A stretch of 64,000 nucleotides of DNA from Pycnopodia helianthoides. Lineage: Eukaryota; Echinodermata; Asteroidea; Forcipulatida; Asteriidae. The translations under genes and the position numbers were made by a program. The notes under the pieces are model-generated. The model ran no database searches. It was given only the letters and a program-made list of their open reading frames with translations, and had not been told where the DNA came from. Position 1 is the stretch's first letter. Each line of letters begins with the position of its first letter. The DNA lies in assembly GCA_032158295.1 (NCBI GenBank), contig CM063263.1, positions 10,922,974 to 10,986,973 of the forward strand, given 5' to 3'. Positions 12,607 through 24,359 of this stretch are shown here, in pieces.

Positions 12607-12998
12607 TTAAAGGAACATTACAGAATTGGCTTTTGCTAACAAAACAGTTGCTGGCAGTGTAAGCACTTTATATAGGGCCTAATCCACCATATACATAAAC
12701 TGACAAACCTGTAGAAGTTTGGGATCGATCGGCCATCTGGGTCACGAGAAAATAGTGCAAAACCGATTACAAATTTGCAAGTGTTATACAATGCATGAAT
12801 AAAACGCTCATGAGCGATAAACTCCAAACGGAAATTAGTTTGATTTATTTCTCATCAAATATGGCATTTCAGACAGAAATATTTCAAGGGATGTTTTCTA
12901 CTATCATCATCATTAGACCGTTTAAGTTTTATGTAAATCTGTGATCAAAAAGTATATTTTACAAGTTTTTTCTTACCAATTCTGTAATGTTCCTTTAA
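12607..12998. mobile_element. MITE family 1 copy a
   Basis: Terminal inverted repeat TTAAAGGAACATTACAGAAT at both ends, flanked by TTAA. The orientation is opposite to the 13331 copy. Small open frames within it are chance. Confidence 0.8.
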
Positions 12999-13330
12999 AT
13001 TTATTTTTCCTAAATTAAAGACATAGCCCCTGCATTTGTAACCCACTTTATCCCATGCAGAACACACCGCAGAGTATTTCCTGTTAGTGACCGATTCCTC
13101 CCTGAAGGGTATCTACCAAACCGACGGTGCCTCTGAGTTTCAAGTCTCAGTGCCGTCATGCCCCTGGACGACCTCATGGAAGTACCATTGGAGATAATTC
13201 AGTTCACACATTGTAATCGAGTAACTCTGTTCCTTGCTGTATCGGCACTTTGCACACGTAGTTATACTCTTTCATAAATTCATTCCCATATTTTGTTCAT
13301 GGGAAGGGGGACAAATTCAACTACGCTCAG

Positions 13331-13597
13331 TTAAAGGAACATTACAGAATTGGTAAGAAAAAAACTTGTGAAATATACACTTTTTAAACAAATTAAATAT
13401 TTTGTTCATGCATTGTATAACACTTGCAAATTTGTAATCGGTTTTGCACTATTTTCTCGTGACCCAGATGGCCGATCGATCCCAAACTTCTACAGGTTTG
13501 TCAGTTTATGTATATGGTGGATTAGGCCCTATATAAAGTGCTTACACTGCCAGCAACTGTTTTGTTAGCAAACACCAATTCTGTAATGTTCCTTTAA
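13331..13597. mobile_element. MITE family 1 copy b, internally deleted
   Basis: Same termini as copy a, but 267 bp and inverted relative to it. Confidence 0.8.
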
Positions 13598-14032
13598 GTA
13601 TAAACAAATTAAACAACTCTGTATAAGTAAACAGTTAACATTCTTCGTTTTTCAATTTTTATAATAATTATGTTATCATCAATGTACATGTAACTATATA
13701 AATTGTTATCAAAGTTGAACTACTTTTATCAGTAAAGTTCAGGAGTATAATTTCAGGAGCAGATTCGTAGGCTAACGAGAACGTAAGTAATATTATTAAA
13801 TTAGGTCCAGCCGTCATGGTGGCAAATTAATGTAGCCTGGGCCTAAATGTATCCCAAACCCATACCTAAATGTGGTTCAGGCCTTATTTGTTTTCCATCC
13901 CTGTACCAAAATGTACACCGGGCCTAAATTTATCCCAAAACCTGTACCCCAAATCTACCCCAGGCCTAAATGTATTCAAACCCTAGCATAAAAGTAGCCC
14001 AGGGCTTATTGATTATATCCCAATCTTTATAC

Positions 14033-14316
14033 CATAGAGTTATATAGAAGAACTAGAGGGCGCACTAGCCAAGTTACGTGACTCGTCGCGCGGGTGGTGC
14101 GGCCATGTTTTAAGTACCACTACCATTACTTTACTGTACGCAAAACAACAACATGAACACCGAGCGCGTGATGCGTGCATTTACCATACGCACATCGTAT
14201 ACTTCGTACTCAATTTTGCCCTCTAAAAAATGGCGCTAGTGTCTCCTTGCGGTCCCGGCGCGTTTGTGCACGCAGTATTGCCAGTGCGCCCTCTAGTTCC
14301 TATATATAACTCTATG
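14033..14316. mobile_element. MITE with 'catagagttatat' ends, copy 1
   Basis: About 285 bp with inverted ends of roughly 30 bp (catagagttatat...gaactagagggcgcac). Nearly identical to 55285-55569. Confidence 0.8.
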
Positions 14317-14541
14317 CTTTATACCTAAAGGCTGAAATTAAACAAAATTACTAGGGGGGAAGCCTTGCAATTTTGTCAGAGGGATTATTCTTCGTGCATG
14401 GTCATAATTATTCGCTGCGGATTTTGGCGATTCTTCAAAAACGCGACCCCCTTTTGAAATGAAATTTTCACACGTTAATTTAATTGTATATATCTACATT
14501 TATATAGGATTAGAACAATTAAACGGTCCTATGCTTTGCCT

Positions 14542-14910
14542 TTAAAGGCAGGATATACTTTTCGAAATTGTCAAAGACTAGTAAAAGTATCCTCACTTGG
14601 TGTATCCCATAAAATAACACACCTGTGAAAGTTTGGGTTCCAATGATCATCGAAGTTGCAAGAAAATAATTAAAGGAATAAACACCCCTCTGGCATAGAA
14701 TTGGGTGCTTTCAAAATTAATGTTTGAGAAGACTCAAATATTTACGTGAGAATTCACCCCTTTCTCAACAACTACATTACTTCAGAGCGAGTCGTTGTTC
14801 ACAATGTTTTTATACCATCAGCAGCTCTTACAGTGCTCCTTACCATGTAATGAGTTGTTGTGGCATTGATTTTCTTGAGTTCTTACCAAAAGTGAATCCT
14901 GTCTTTGACT
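14542..14910. mobile_element. MITE family 2 copy, right end degenerate
   Basis: Begins 'ttaaaggcaggatatactt' and shares the body with the 58691 copy. The right end is worn. Confidence 0.6.
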
Positions 14911-15111
14911 GTATTTGTTGTACTATTGGTCTTTATTAAAATGTGGCATGAGTTCTTCACATACATACATACAACGATTATGCATTTTGAAAACTTGATT
15001 TGTTCTCAAAACAAAGTTTTCCCACAGCCCCTCCCCCCCTCCCTGTCAATCAAACTTGACTGACTAGGGAGCCAGTAACTAAAGGAACTTTCCTGCATAT
15101 TGTTACCCGGG

Positions 15112-15226
15112 TTACTCCCGGGGTTACTCCCGGGGTTACTCCCGGGGTTACTCCCGGGGTTACTCCCGGGGTTACTCCCGGGGTTACTCCCGGGGTTACT
15201 CCCGGGGTTACTCCCGGGGTTACTCA
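15112..15226. repeat. 12-bp minisatellite
   Basis: Unit GTTACTCCCGGG, about 9 copies, just downstream of the C1GALT1-like stop codon, in the likely 3' UTR or flank. Confidence 0.93.
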
Positions 15227-15300
15227 AAAGCATGTGTCTTTTTTTAAACCGTCTTTAGTATCGACAAATTGAGAAGTTAATTCAGTTCGTTGCTGTCAGA

Positions 15301-15453
15301 TCATATTGGAACAGTTTTATTTCCAATCCTGTAAACGTGTCGGCCATCGTTCTGGGCTGAGCGGAGACGATACACAACAAAGTCTAAGAAATGCATTTTC
15401 TGTGGACTCACGTAATGGCAAGTGATGATGTAGTCGGAACAACATCGGGTACC
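15301..15453 (-). CDS. C1GALT1: C1GALT1-like exon 3: C-terminal end
   Basis: 50 codons plus TGA after acceptor GTCACAG. Encodes GTRCCSDYIITCHYVSPQKM then HFLDFVVYRLRSAQNDGRHV and ends IGNKTVPI. The CCSD....HYVSP block and a following Leu-Asp/Glu..VY are conserved near the end of T-synthases. The open frame is short and easily missed; phase and motif agreement with exon 2 identify it. Confidence 0.9.
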   Translation of the reverse strand, partial: GTRCCSDYIITCHYVSPQKMHFLDFVVYRLRSAQNDGRHVYRIGNKTVPI

Positions 15454-18400
15454 CTGTGACAAAGGAAACAACGAATAATTTGTGTTACGTCACTGGGGCG
15501 TTGTATTGGTAATAGCATTATGTATATCTGGTACAATGAAACCAAGGATGCCTCAAAAGTGAACCTGAAACAAGGGTATTTGCCATGTGAACCAGAAACA
15601 CCCGGGGTGAGCCCCTTTTCTTCCACGATGAGTGTTCTGGGTTCTTGTACATGCACTACCAATTCTAGTACACGGGACCTATGGCTTAAAGGTATTGTAC
15701 ACTTTTGGTAACAGCTCAAAATCAGTGTCCACATTTGGTGTGTTTAAACATATTAATGAACAAACAAACCTATGAAAGTTTGAGCTCAATTGGTCATCGA
15801 GGTCACGAGAAAATAGTGAAAAGAGATCTTATGTGTTTTCTGTTTTTTCAAATTATCGCGCGCGATAATTACTATTGTTTTACTCGTTTCTCAGAAACGA
15901 TAGCATTTTAGGCAGAAATATTTTAAGGAACCCTTTCTACCATTACTTACTTTAAATCATGTAAGTTATGTGTGAATCTGTGAACATTGTGTTTTTCGGT
16001 CTTACCAATAGTGTACAGGGCCTTTAATGTCCCATCCAAAGGACAATGCAATAGACACAATCGGCGACCGGAGTCACGTGATTCATAGCGGGTATACAAT
16101 GTAAACAAACCAAGCAAGCGACGCGCAGTGTGCATGGAAAAGCAAAACTGCTTCCCACCATTCGGCAGCTGCAAGGGTCCCCCACCCACCCCCACTGGTT
16201 ATAGGCGCCATTTGATACTGGATCATATCATCAATTAGGGCAGGGTCATGTCAACCCCCTTTCCGCTGAGCCACCGCCGGACAACAAAAGCAAGAACAAA
16301 ATTTACGTAATGTATTTACCTTTTCTACGTCATACTTCCTGTATGAGTTATACCACTCTGGATATTGACCGTAAATAAATTCGCTGAGTTGAAACGGGAG
16401 AAATCGTGCCCTTTTCTGCGAGTCTCTTGAATCACCAGGAAGGACGCCAACTGCCGTCAAACACTTTCCAATCGAGACATCCTCAGGTTCATGAGAAAGT
16501 GCACACGCGGGAAGACCTCTCCCCTTTTCCACAAACAACCTCAGTGCCTCTTTGCTCAAGACGTACCCAGCACCGCCACTCATGTACCCTTCCTTTGAAA
16601 ACGTCTTGAAATGATGACCGTAGTAAACGCCCTTACTGCTGTTCTTGTCGCCCAGAAAGTAGCGCAAGTTCTCGACGATGACGTAGGTATCGTCGTCAGC
16701 CTTCATGAACCAATCAGCGTCGTTGAAATGGTGCTGGTAGATGTAGTTGAAGGCCGTTTTGGTTTTATTCCACAAATGCTCGCGTCCTTCTTTTACAGGC
16801 AGTCCGATTGCTGGAAAAGAAGGATCAGCTTGGCTACTCATATAGAGAGTGACGTCACATCGTTGACCCCAAGTTTCTTTGACGTGGCGGGCCTTCTTAT
16901 ACAGAGTTTGTGGTGACGTCATTAACCAGCAGAGTACTTTTACCTTTTGAAAATTGTCAGACTCAGTCGGGGAAACTTTCTTCAAAGGCCCTACATGGAC
17001 AAAAATTGGAATCGTTTTTTAAATAAAACTTTATTCATGATTTATTTTGAAAGGTCATAGGTCTTGAAAAAAGTATGACTTCCAACGAACCATAGCCACA
17101 CACCATCGGAAAGTTTCATGGGGGGATACCTATTGACATGTCAATGTGTTTCCATTCCTACAACTATTTTAATTAGTAATTAATTCCTAAACACTAGGGG
17201 CCTAACGTCACTTTGTGAAAATGGAAAAAACGAGTTTTGCCCGCAGAGCACTGTGTACAAACACAGTGCATTATGAGACCTATCGCGATACACTTCGTGA
17301 AATTATTACGCGCTTCCAACATAGGCATGTCACTTCGTGGAAATACCAAAATGGCAAATTTAGTGATTTACGTCGTTAGTACTAATTATTCTTTTTTTCG
17401 CAACTTTTACGTTTTAGGTTCTATAACTTGCAGGAAATATTAACAGTAATTAGTATATTATTAATTTGTATAAATGAAACCGACTGCAAAAACGTGTTAA
17501 AGGAACATTACAGAATTGGTAATTGTAAAATATACTTTTGATCACAGATTTACATAAAACTTACACGCTCTAATGATGATGATAGTAGAAAACATCCCTT
17601 GAAATATTTTTGTCTGAAATGCCATATTTGATGAGAAATGAATAAACTAATTTTCCGATTGGAGTTTATCGCTCAGTGAGCGTTTTATTCATGTGTTGAA
17701 CCTATATGATTTCATGCAAATGTGTAATCGGTTTTTCACTATTTTCTCGTGACCCAGATGGCCGATCGATCTCAAACTTCTACAGGTTTGTCAGTTTATG
17801 TATATGGTGAATTACATAAAGTGCTTACACTGCCAGCAACTATTTTGTTAGCAAAAACCAATTCTGTAATGTTCCTTTAACTTTTACAGATAGGTCACTT
17901 CGTGGTCACGAGTGACGTATTATTCTGACCCTGGAGTTTTTTGTTGTTTATAGTGTTTGCCTCTGTCCGTGAACGTGGCCTGTGCATTATGATAATGAAT
18001 CAACGGCCACACTGCAGTTCTTTCGTCCAATATTCCACACTTCTTCATCAGTTTAGATCTCTATACAGGTCTAACCCATTGGATCACCAATCATACAATC
18101 TGAACGATTCCCACGTCCATACCAGTCCCAATCTCTAAAATAAATATGTACCTGTGAAACACCGTCACATTCGAATAGGTTAATTAAGTTAAAAACTAGA
18201 ATTAAGACCCCAACTCAGAATATATAATTTAACACAACCGACGTTCCTTGATTTTGATCCACATTCGGCATTACGTACGTCCTCGAAATCCCGGACAAAT
18301 CACCACATAGCCTCGTATATAGGGTGTTCATATTGAAAACAATTGAACGATCACTTTGCATATCAATTCAATGTCTTCTATCCAAAACAATGAGCGCTTT

Positions 18401-20932
18401 ATTATTGAATGGGTGTGACAAAGCGACGCAGCAACTTGGGTCACAATCAATATCTGCTGTTCTCATTGTAAAGTATAGTGAGAGACCCAGCTGGTATAAA
18501 AACATGTACATCTGGGACATCGGCATATTACATTGTGGATACTAAATAATTGATATTAACTCTGGGCGCAATTTCAAAGCAGCTGCTTCGTATTAAAAAA
18601 AAAAAATAAGCTAGTACTTACTAATAGTTAACCTGCATTCCAGAACAAAAAAGTGGAAGGCCAAAAATACCATCACGTGAAGTGCTTATAGATCTATGGT
18701 CATCGTTTGATATTTTGTCAATGCAATGCACATTTTGCAGGCACGATTTTAAAGGGAGATGCAATCAAAGTCACATGTGAAAGTTTCAGCTGAATACAGT
18801 GTCTACTTACTGAGAAAACAGCCAAAAACTGTCACGGTATTTTCACACAAAAATTCCGAATCGATCCAGTATTTAGCAAGGTGACAGCTGGGGGGGGGGG
18901 GGGACCCGCATCTCTTGCCGCAGCATTCGCGAACGTATTTTCTTTTTACACATGCTGCGGATCGGAAGCCGTAGAGAGAGCGTGATCGAGACACTTCAAA
19001 ATTTGTTATCAAGTGGTCCCAATTGAAACTTTTTCTTACTATCAAGTGGTACCTATTGACAACAATGTGTCATCTACTTCCAGACGTTCAACGGTCGGAC
19101 ATTAATGTAAAGTGTGTCTGTTTCTTATGTAGTGCCATGGATGGTGGTACGGACCATATTGCACATACAATGCAAACACAAAAGAGAGAGGAGGGAAAGA
19201 GCGAGAAGATAGAGGGAATGGTAAAGCAACACTTTGCAATAATCAATAATAATTGCTGTACAAATGCGCGATTGTTATGAATACCGCGAAGCCTGTTCCA
19301 CAACATATTATATATTAATGTTGTAACTATTGTTAGCTTTTTTCCGTAAATAATTCAAATCCCCCGAACCACCTGTCGAAAAAGCCATAATACTTGTGCC
19401 GTCTCGTACCTTATGACACCTTGAACATGTTATTAAAAAACATGACCCCCACTTTGACCTTTCCTTCCGGTCCAAACAGGAAGTTCAAATTTTAAGAAAA
19501 TAATATTCCCTTAACCACTTGTCGTAAAGTCGTTATCGTTATGCTGTCTTGTAACTCACGACACAATTGCATTTTACTCCAAACCTGACCCCACTTTGAG
19601 CTTTCCTTCCGGTCCAAACAGGAAATTCAAATCAAGAAACTCATATTTCCTGAACCACATGTCATTAAGTCATAATCTTTTTGCAGTCTTGTAGCATACA
19701 GAACAATAATTTTTTTATTTAAAAACATGACCGAACTTCAGCTTAATGGTAAGGGCTTTTGGGCACAGTACGTGTCAAAATGAGGGTCTGTGTTAGGTTC
19801 ATTAGGGTGATGGTCTAATTGCCTGAAATTTATGGTCAGATTCATGGTCTGAAATAAAGTCTAAAATAAAACCGAAATGACAAACACCTAATTTCTAGTT
19901 ATTCTTCTTCTGATTGTGTGTTACTTGACAGAAATTTGTTAATTGGCAGGTATCTCAGTTATATTAAATAAATAATAAACAAAATTACTAGTTCTTATTA
20001 TAGCTCTTGTACAATAACGTATCAATGCACTTTACATTAGTGCCTTGGTCATTGGGCCAATAGCATTCCTGTAATCTCTCTCAGGCGTATGCAGCCGAGC
20101 TGCTTTGCGCTCCGAAAGGGTTTTTCAAACACATTGTCAACCTCTACCCCTGCGTGTACCCATTTTTACCCCTGGGTGAAGAAGAAGCAATTATAGTGAA
20201 GAATCATAAACCGATGCTCTAAACCTAGGCCATGACACCATATAGTCAGTTTGTCCTTTATGTGTGTGTTTTGGTTTCGTTTGGTTTGGAAAATCATGCA
20301 AGTCTATAGTCAAAGGTATAATGCTGAATGTCAATCCTGAAGGCTTCATGATTCAAACACTCCGGAGGATAGTCCAAAATAATTTTGTAAATGTAAAACA
20401 AAAATACATATGAAATACATTGTTATACACGAACAACTTTTCGAAGTAGATGCAGCCCTATAACTTATTCATATAATTTATTCATACAGGATTGGTAGAG
20501 CTGACAAAATAGTCGCAGACAGTGTTCATGTTTTGGGTGAATCAACAATGATATTTTACATAAAATAACAAACCTGTGAATATTTGGGCTAAAATCCGTT
20601 GTGTGGGTCAGGAGAGAGAGAGAAAAAAGTTAAAACCATGTACAATTTCCAGATGAAATTGACCAGGGAAAATGCGTATTATTCTTACCCGCTGTGTGTC
20701 GTTTTATAGCAGCCATTACCGATCGAGTCTTTTCACTGGTGCTATGGTGTAGAGCTGCAGATGTTTGATTGGCAAACATCATTTTTTTGAGCAGATCTTG
20801 AGATGCCTGCTTCCGTTTGTGGAATGAGTTGTACATCATCAGATTCATGCAGGACGAGAACACCAACATAACCAAGACCATGTTGATCATGCAACAAGAT
20901 ACATTTCTACTAAACAGTTTATTAAGAGCCAT
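15301..20932 (-). CDS. C1GALT1: C1GALT1-like core-1 beta-1,3-galactosyltransferase (T-synthase)
   Basis: Three exons, 20932-20689, 16990-16320 and 15453-15301, join in matching phases (1, then 0) into 355 codons plus TGA; human C1GALT1 is about 363 residues. It is a type II Golgi enzyme that adds galactose in beta-1,3 linkage to Ser/Thr-linked GalNAc, making core-1 O-glycan. Visible features: a short cytosolic head and hydrophobic anchor (residues about 14-33); VLCWLMTSPQ; KARHVKETWGQRC; DADWFMKADDDTYV with the metal-binding Asp triad; YMSGGAGYVLSKEALRLFVE; EPEDVSIGKCL; and in the last exon CCSDYIITCHYVSP and MHFLDFVVYRL. The Asp triad argues against the chaperone paralogue COSMC. It lies 3.4 kb downstream of the mucin-like gene, same strand. 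Echinoderms may have several paralogues, so orthology is not settled. Confidence 0.92.
15512..16080. repeat. SINE-like repeat interrupted by a MITE
   Basis: 'gaaaccaaggat', 'gtgaaccagaaacacc', 'acatgcactaccaa' and 'cccatccaaaggaca' match in order the copy at 29310-29600. The two halves lie on either side of the 15686-16027 insertion. Confidence 0.65.
15686..16027. mobile_element. TTAA-flanked MITE nested in a SINE-like repeat
   Basis: Ends AAGGTATTGTACACTTTTGG and, inverted, AAGGCCCTGTACACTATTGG, flanked by TTAA on both sides. It lies in intron 2 of the C1GALT1-like gene and splits a repeat that is uninterrupted near 29495. Confidence 0.75.
16320..16990 (-). CDS. C1GALT1: C1GALT1-like exon 2: catalytic domain
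   Basis: Acceptor CATGTAG|GG begins the exon; the two leading bases complete the Gly codon left by exon 1. It carries all the main catalytic motifs, including the ADDD metal site. The donor at AAG|GTAAAT leaves phase 0. If this intron were kept, the protein would gain VNTLRKFCSCFCCPAVAQ and three or four more residues and stop at 16251, losing the conserved CCSD/HYVSP end. Confidence 0.92.
17497..17880. mobile_element. MITE family 1 copy c
   Basis: TTAA-bounded, same terminal inverted repeats; lies in intron 1 of the C1GALT1-like gene. Confidence 0.8.
20025..20245 (-). mobile_element. tRNA-derived SINE, promoter part deleted
   Basis: The reverse strand reads 'ggtgtcatggcctaggttt', then 'cacccaggggtaaaaatggg' and 'attggcccaatgacca', the same body as the SINE at 250. 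Box B is missing. Confidence 0.55.
20689..20932 (-). CDS. C1GALT1: C1GALT1-like exon 1: signal anchor and stem
   Basis: ATG at 20932. The first 40 residues contain a membrane-spanning stretch around MINMVLVMLVFSSCMNLMMY, typical of a type II Golgi anchor. A polar stem follows, ending at donor GCGG|GTAAGA in phase 1. Beyond the donor the frame is intron. Confidence 0.82.
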
Positions 20933-21189
20933 AATGGATCAGGCGTCTGTTTTTAACTGCTGGTTGCATTTATAGTAGACGTTGTATGTCGAAGTAACAC
21001 GCACACTGTTTGCGGTGAGTAAAACGATACAGTGCGTGCGCGACAATGGCACGCCGCGGTATGGGGAGTTGAGTAAGATAGGTTGTTTGCAGAGTCACTT
21101 TAGATATTTGTCATGCTGCTTCGCCAAACAGTTTACTTCTATCGGCAGACCAATGATCACAAATTAATTAATACACAGTATTATGGTTC

Positions 21190-21535
21190 TGATAAATTTA
21201 TTAGCTGTTCCGACATAGCGGTCGGAACAGCTATTGTTCCCGTCCAGATTTTTATTAGCTATTCCGACATAGTTGTCGGAACAGCTTTTGTTTTCGTCAA
21301 GATTTGCAGTTGTTTTTCTTGTTTTTCTTCTTCTGCTTCTTATTAGCTTTTTTTTGTTCCGACAAAAGCCGTCGGAACAGCTATTGTTCCCGTCCAGATT
21401 TTTATTAGCTATTCCGACATAGTTGTCGGAACAGCTTTTGTTTTCGTCAAGATTTGCAGTTGTTTTTCTTGTTCTTCTTCTTCTGCTTCTTATTAGCTTT
21501 TTTTTGTTCCGACAAAAGCCGTTGAAAACCTACCC
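21190..21535. repeat. 150-bp tandem repeat of hairpins
   Basis: 'cgtccagatttttattagct' recurs at 21241 and 21391. Each copy holds short palindromes such as 'gctattccgacata' facing 'gttgtcggaacagc', so the tract is a string of stem-loops. Confidence 0.85.
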
Positions 21536-22717
21536 TCACCACATAGGCTACAGTTCCCTTTACACATTACAAAGAGTTAATTGCATTGTGGCGCATCGGA
21601 CTGCTGGTTCTGAGCTGTCTCTATTCATCCGAAATAAAGACGAAATTCGAAGTGTTTTTAAAACAACCTTTTCTAGGGCACAAAAAATCTCCTCACGTCA
21701 TGCCTGCATACGAATCAAGTCGTAACCAAATTAAACCAAAATGACAATTTAAGTTGGAAAACGCCTTTTTCCAATTTTATTTTCATGCAGGGGAAGTCAA
21801 TTGCTTTATACCCAAAAAAAAGATTAATAAAATTAAGCGGATACGTTAGCTTCATTAAAATATTTTAGAATCGATCAACAGGTAGGAGAACTAATTTAAT
21901 TACTAATTAACTGTAAATACCTATTTAAGAACATGTCATTCTTTTAATGTTTTCATAATTTATATTTTTGTTGAAATGATAACCATTTGTTCAAACAATG
22001 TTAAACATTATTATTTGACAAACAAATTTGCTTCTCTACCACGTTTAATTAAATATAATGCTCTGAAAATAAATACGTATTTGTTCGGCCTCTTGATCAA
22101 ACGGCTCTTTTTTTTTAAACAAAGAAAAATCAAGATGGATTATAATTAAGCACCTTCAAACACCAAACCCAATAGTCTAACCTTTGATTATTATAAAGAT
22201 ACACAATTTGAGGGGGGGGGGAATGGGTTTTTACTAATTTCAATTACAATGTTGTGATGTATTAATTTTTTAACGGTTGGAGTCGTCATGTGAGTGGAGA
22301 CAAAATTACAAGTCTCTAACCTCACATTAAAATGCTGTAAATTTCAATTTATTTCGATACCCTTCTACTAGTGCAAAATTTGTCAACATCGAAAACATCC
22401 GATGACATCATTCTGAGAGAAAAAAGGGTCAGTTCATTATTGTGCCGGGATATTCAATCAAAAGGAGTTTGAGTTTGACCTTTTGACTGACTGAATGTAA
22501 AGACCTGACGTTAGTTGTTGAAATCCAATGACGTAATGTTTCAAATTTCTCTCTGAAAAAGTCGGGCATGAACCAAAACACCCCCGTACAAAAAAACGTA
22601 CAGACCCATTTCTCTCAGAATTATGTCATCCAGATATTGTCAAAAAATGTCTTAGGAGGCTATCTTCAGAGTCATCACATGTTTTTTTCCGAGGTAGGGC
22701 CTGCTGTAGCCCAGATA

Positions 22718-22912
22718 GGCCCAATTTCATAAAGCCTGTAAGCACAAAAACTTGCTCAGCACAGAAAAATAAAGCTTATTTGAAACAGGTAACCAGCCAA
22801 AATGTCATAAAGTTCACATTGTTGCCATTTGGTCCCCAACTCGTTTTTTGCTTAGCAAAGAAATTTGCTAAGCGGCACTTTTTGCTTAATGGCTTTATGA
22901 AATTGGGCCCTG
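22718..22912. mobile_element. MITE with 'gggcccaatttcat' ends, second copy
   Basis: Same termini and 'gcttagcaaag' motifs as 1557-1750. A remnant of the same family is visible near 49340-49480. Confidence 0.75.
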
Positions 22913-24342
22913 CAGGTTAGACTTGACTCTGGACTCGTTTCAGTGCAGTGCAACAGGGATTACTGTTATACGTTTACATCAATCACACCATACTACTATA
23001 CTCTTTGACCCACCTCCCATTAAACCGTTTTAAAGTCAACTTACAATTTTTCTTTAATAACTTTGATGATACCATCTGTAGAATTTTTATTTTATTTTGT
23101 GTTCATTATTTTTTACTCACTTCAATAACTAACAATAGCTAAATTTAAATAGTAATAAACACTATTGTCAATATTATACCAAACAGAAAATCAATGTGCC
23201 ACCAAATATTTAAAATCTTGACTGAGTTATATATTTAGGTTAAATATTCATGCATATATAAGCAAGGGTAATGAAAATCATAAAACAACATATTCAACCA
23301 AAAAAAAGGGAAAATAACTGAAGCAAAACTAAAGCAGCAAATTCAAATTTCCACAGCCATGGTCAAAAACATCGCCAATGTCAGTCTTTTAAAAAAAGAC
23401 CTAGCCAAGTTCCGTGTGTGTTCAACATCTGTTGGGGAACTGGGATTCCCAAGTACATTTTCTTAGCACTGTAATGGATTCTAATGTTCAAATACATGCC
23501 AGACAGACTCAAAGTCTTCATTGAGTTAACAAACACTTCATGTAAACATTCTTTTGTCCTGCTGAACATAAAAATAAAAATAGAACAACATCAAGAGTTG
23601 GAATGTGTATCAAATACAAAACGATCGCTTCCATCAGAAAGTTCACTGATTCTAATTTTCTAAATTGGATTTGACCCGTTTTCATCTATTTTCCTATCAT
23701 TTTGACTGTTTTACCGTCATCTTCAAGTGAACGAGCTATTGATTCACCTTGGTATTAAACTCTGATGTTCGATCACAAAGTTTCTTAGAAGTGAACACTA
23801 CCAAGTTGAGTCCTTAGACATTAAATTCTTGTTGTTGTTTTTTAATTTTTATTCTTATGTTTTTTATAACAGTGTACATAATGTTTTTATAAGGGAATGT
23901 ATAATGCTTCCTTTTTGTTTTTCTGTTGTTTTTCTTTTGTTCTAATGACTTTCTTTTTGCGAGTTCTTTTAGATAGTGATTTGGTTCGCTTTTAGACAAG
24001 CCCTAGGCTGCTGTGTACTTTGGGTTGTTCCCCCTACATATTTCTCTGTTCTTTCGTATTTCTAGGTGTTCTGTTTAATGTACTGTATTGATTTCAAAAG
24101 CCTGTATGAATAAATAAATAAATAAACCAATAAATAAACCAATAAATAACATTCCAGTGCCCGTCCTCAGCAGATAAATTTCCATCTGAAAGATCACTGA
24201 TTCTAAAGTTCATACCAGTACGGTTTATTGTAAAGTTTAGGCCATCAACTATTTGTTGCACTTTAGAAGGGTAGACGAAATTTTACCACTTAATTTATCA
24301 CTGAATTAAAGATATAATCCTTGGCATTTTGTTTGGATCGTG

Positions 24343-24348
24343 TTTATT
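24343..24348 (-). terminator. Candidate polyadenylation signal of the mucin-like gene
   Basis: TTTATT on the plus strand is AATAAA on the coding strand, 12 bases after the stop. Another lies near 24224. Either could be used; it is not proven by sequence alone. Confidence 0.35.
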
Positions 24349-24359
24349 TGTTGAGAAAC

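Larger units (their letters stand above)
9922..15300. other. Intergenic region between LRRFIP-like and C1GALT1-like genes
   Basis: I see no convincing exon. It holds the start-side flank of the LRRFIP-like gene, the large inverted repeat, two MITE family 1 copies, one 'catagagttatat' MITE, a family 2 MITE and the 12-bp minisatellite. A 5' UTR exon of the LRRFIP-like gene may lie near 9922-10200, but nothing decides it. Confidence 0.6.
20933..24359. other. Intergenic region between C1GALT1-like and mucin-like genes
   Basis: About 3.4 kb, AT rich, with the hairpin tandem repeat, one 'gggcccaatttcat' MITE and simple repeats. No exon was recognised. It contains the upstream region of the C1GALT1-like gene and the 3' flank of the mucin-like gene. 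Confidence 0.6.

Noticed and set aside
12636..13568. Two open frames (minus 12636-12827, plus 13350-13568) that share a 53-residue protein sequence
   Set aside because: They lie in inverted copies of the TTAA MITE; the same frames are broken in other copies, so they are not genes.
15006..15233. NPGS repeat protein on the minus strand
   Set aside because: By-product of the 12-bp minisatellite; no splice or domain support.
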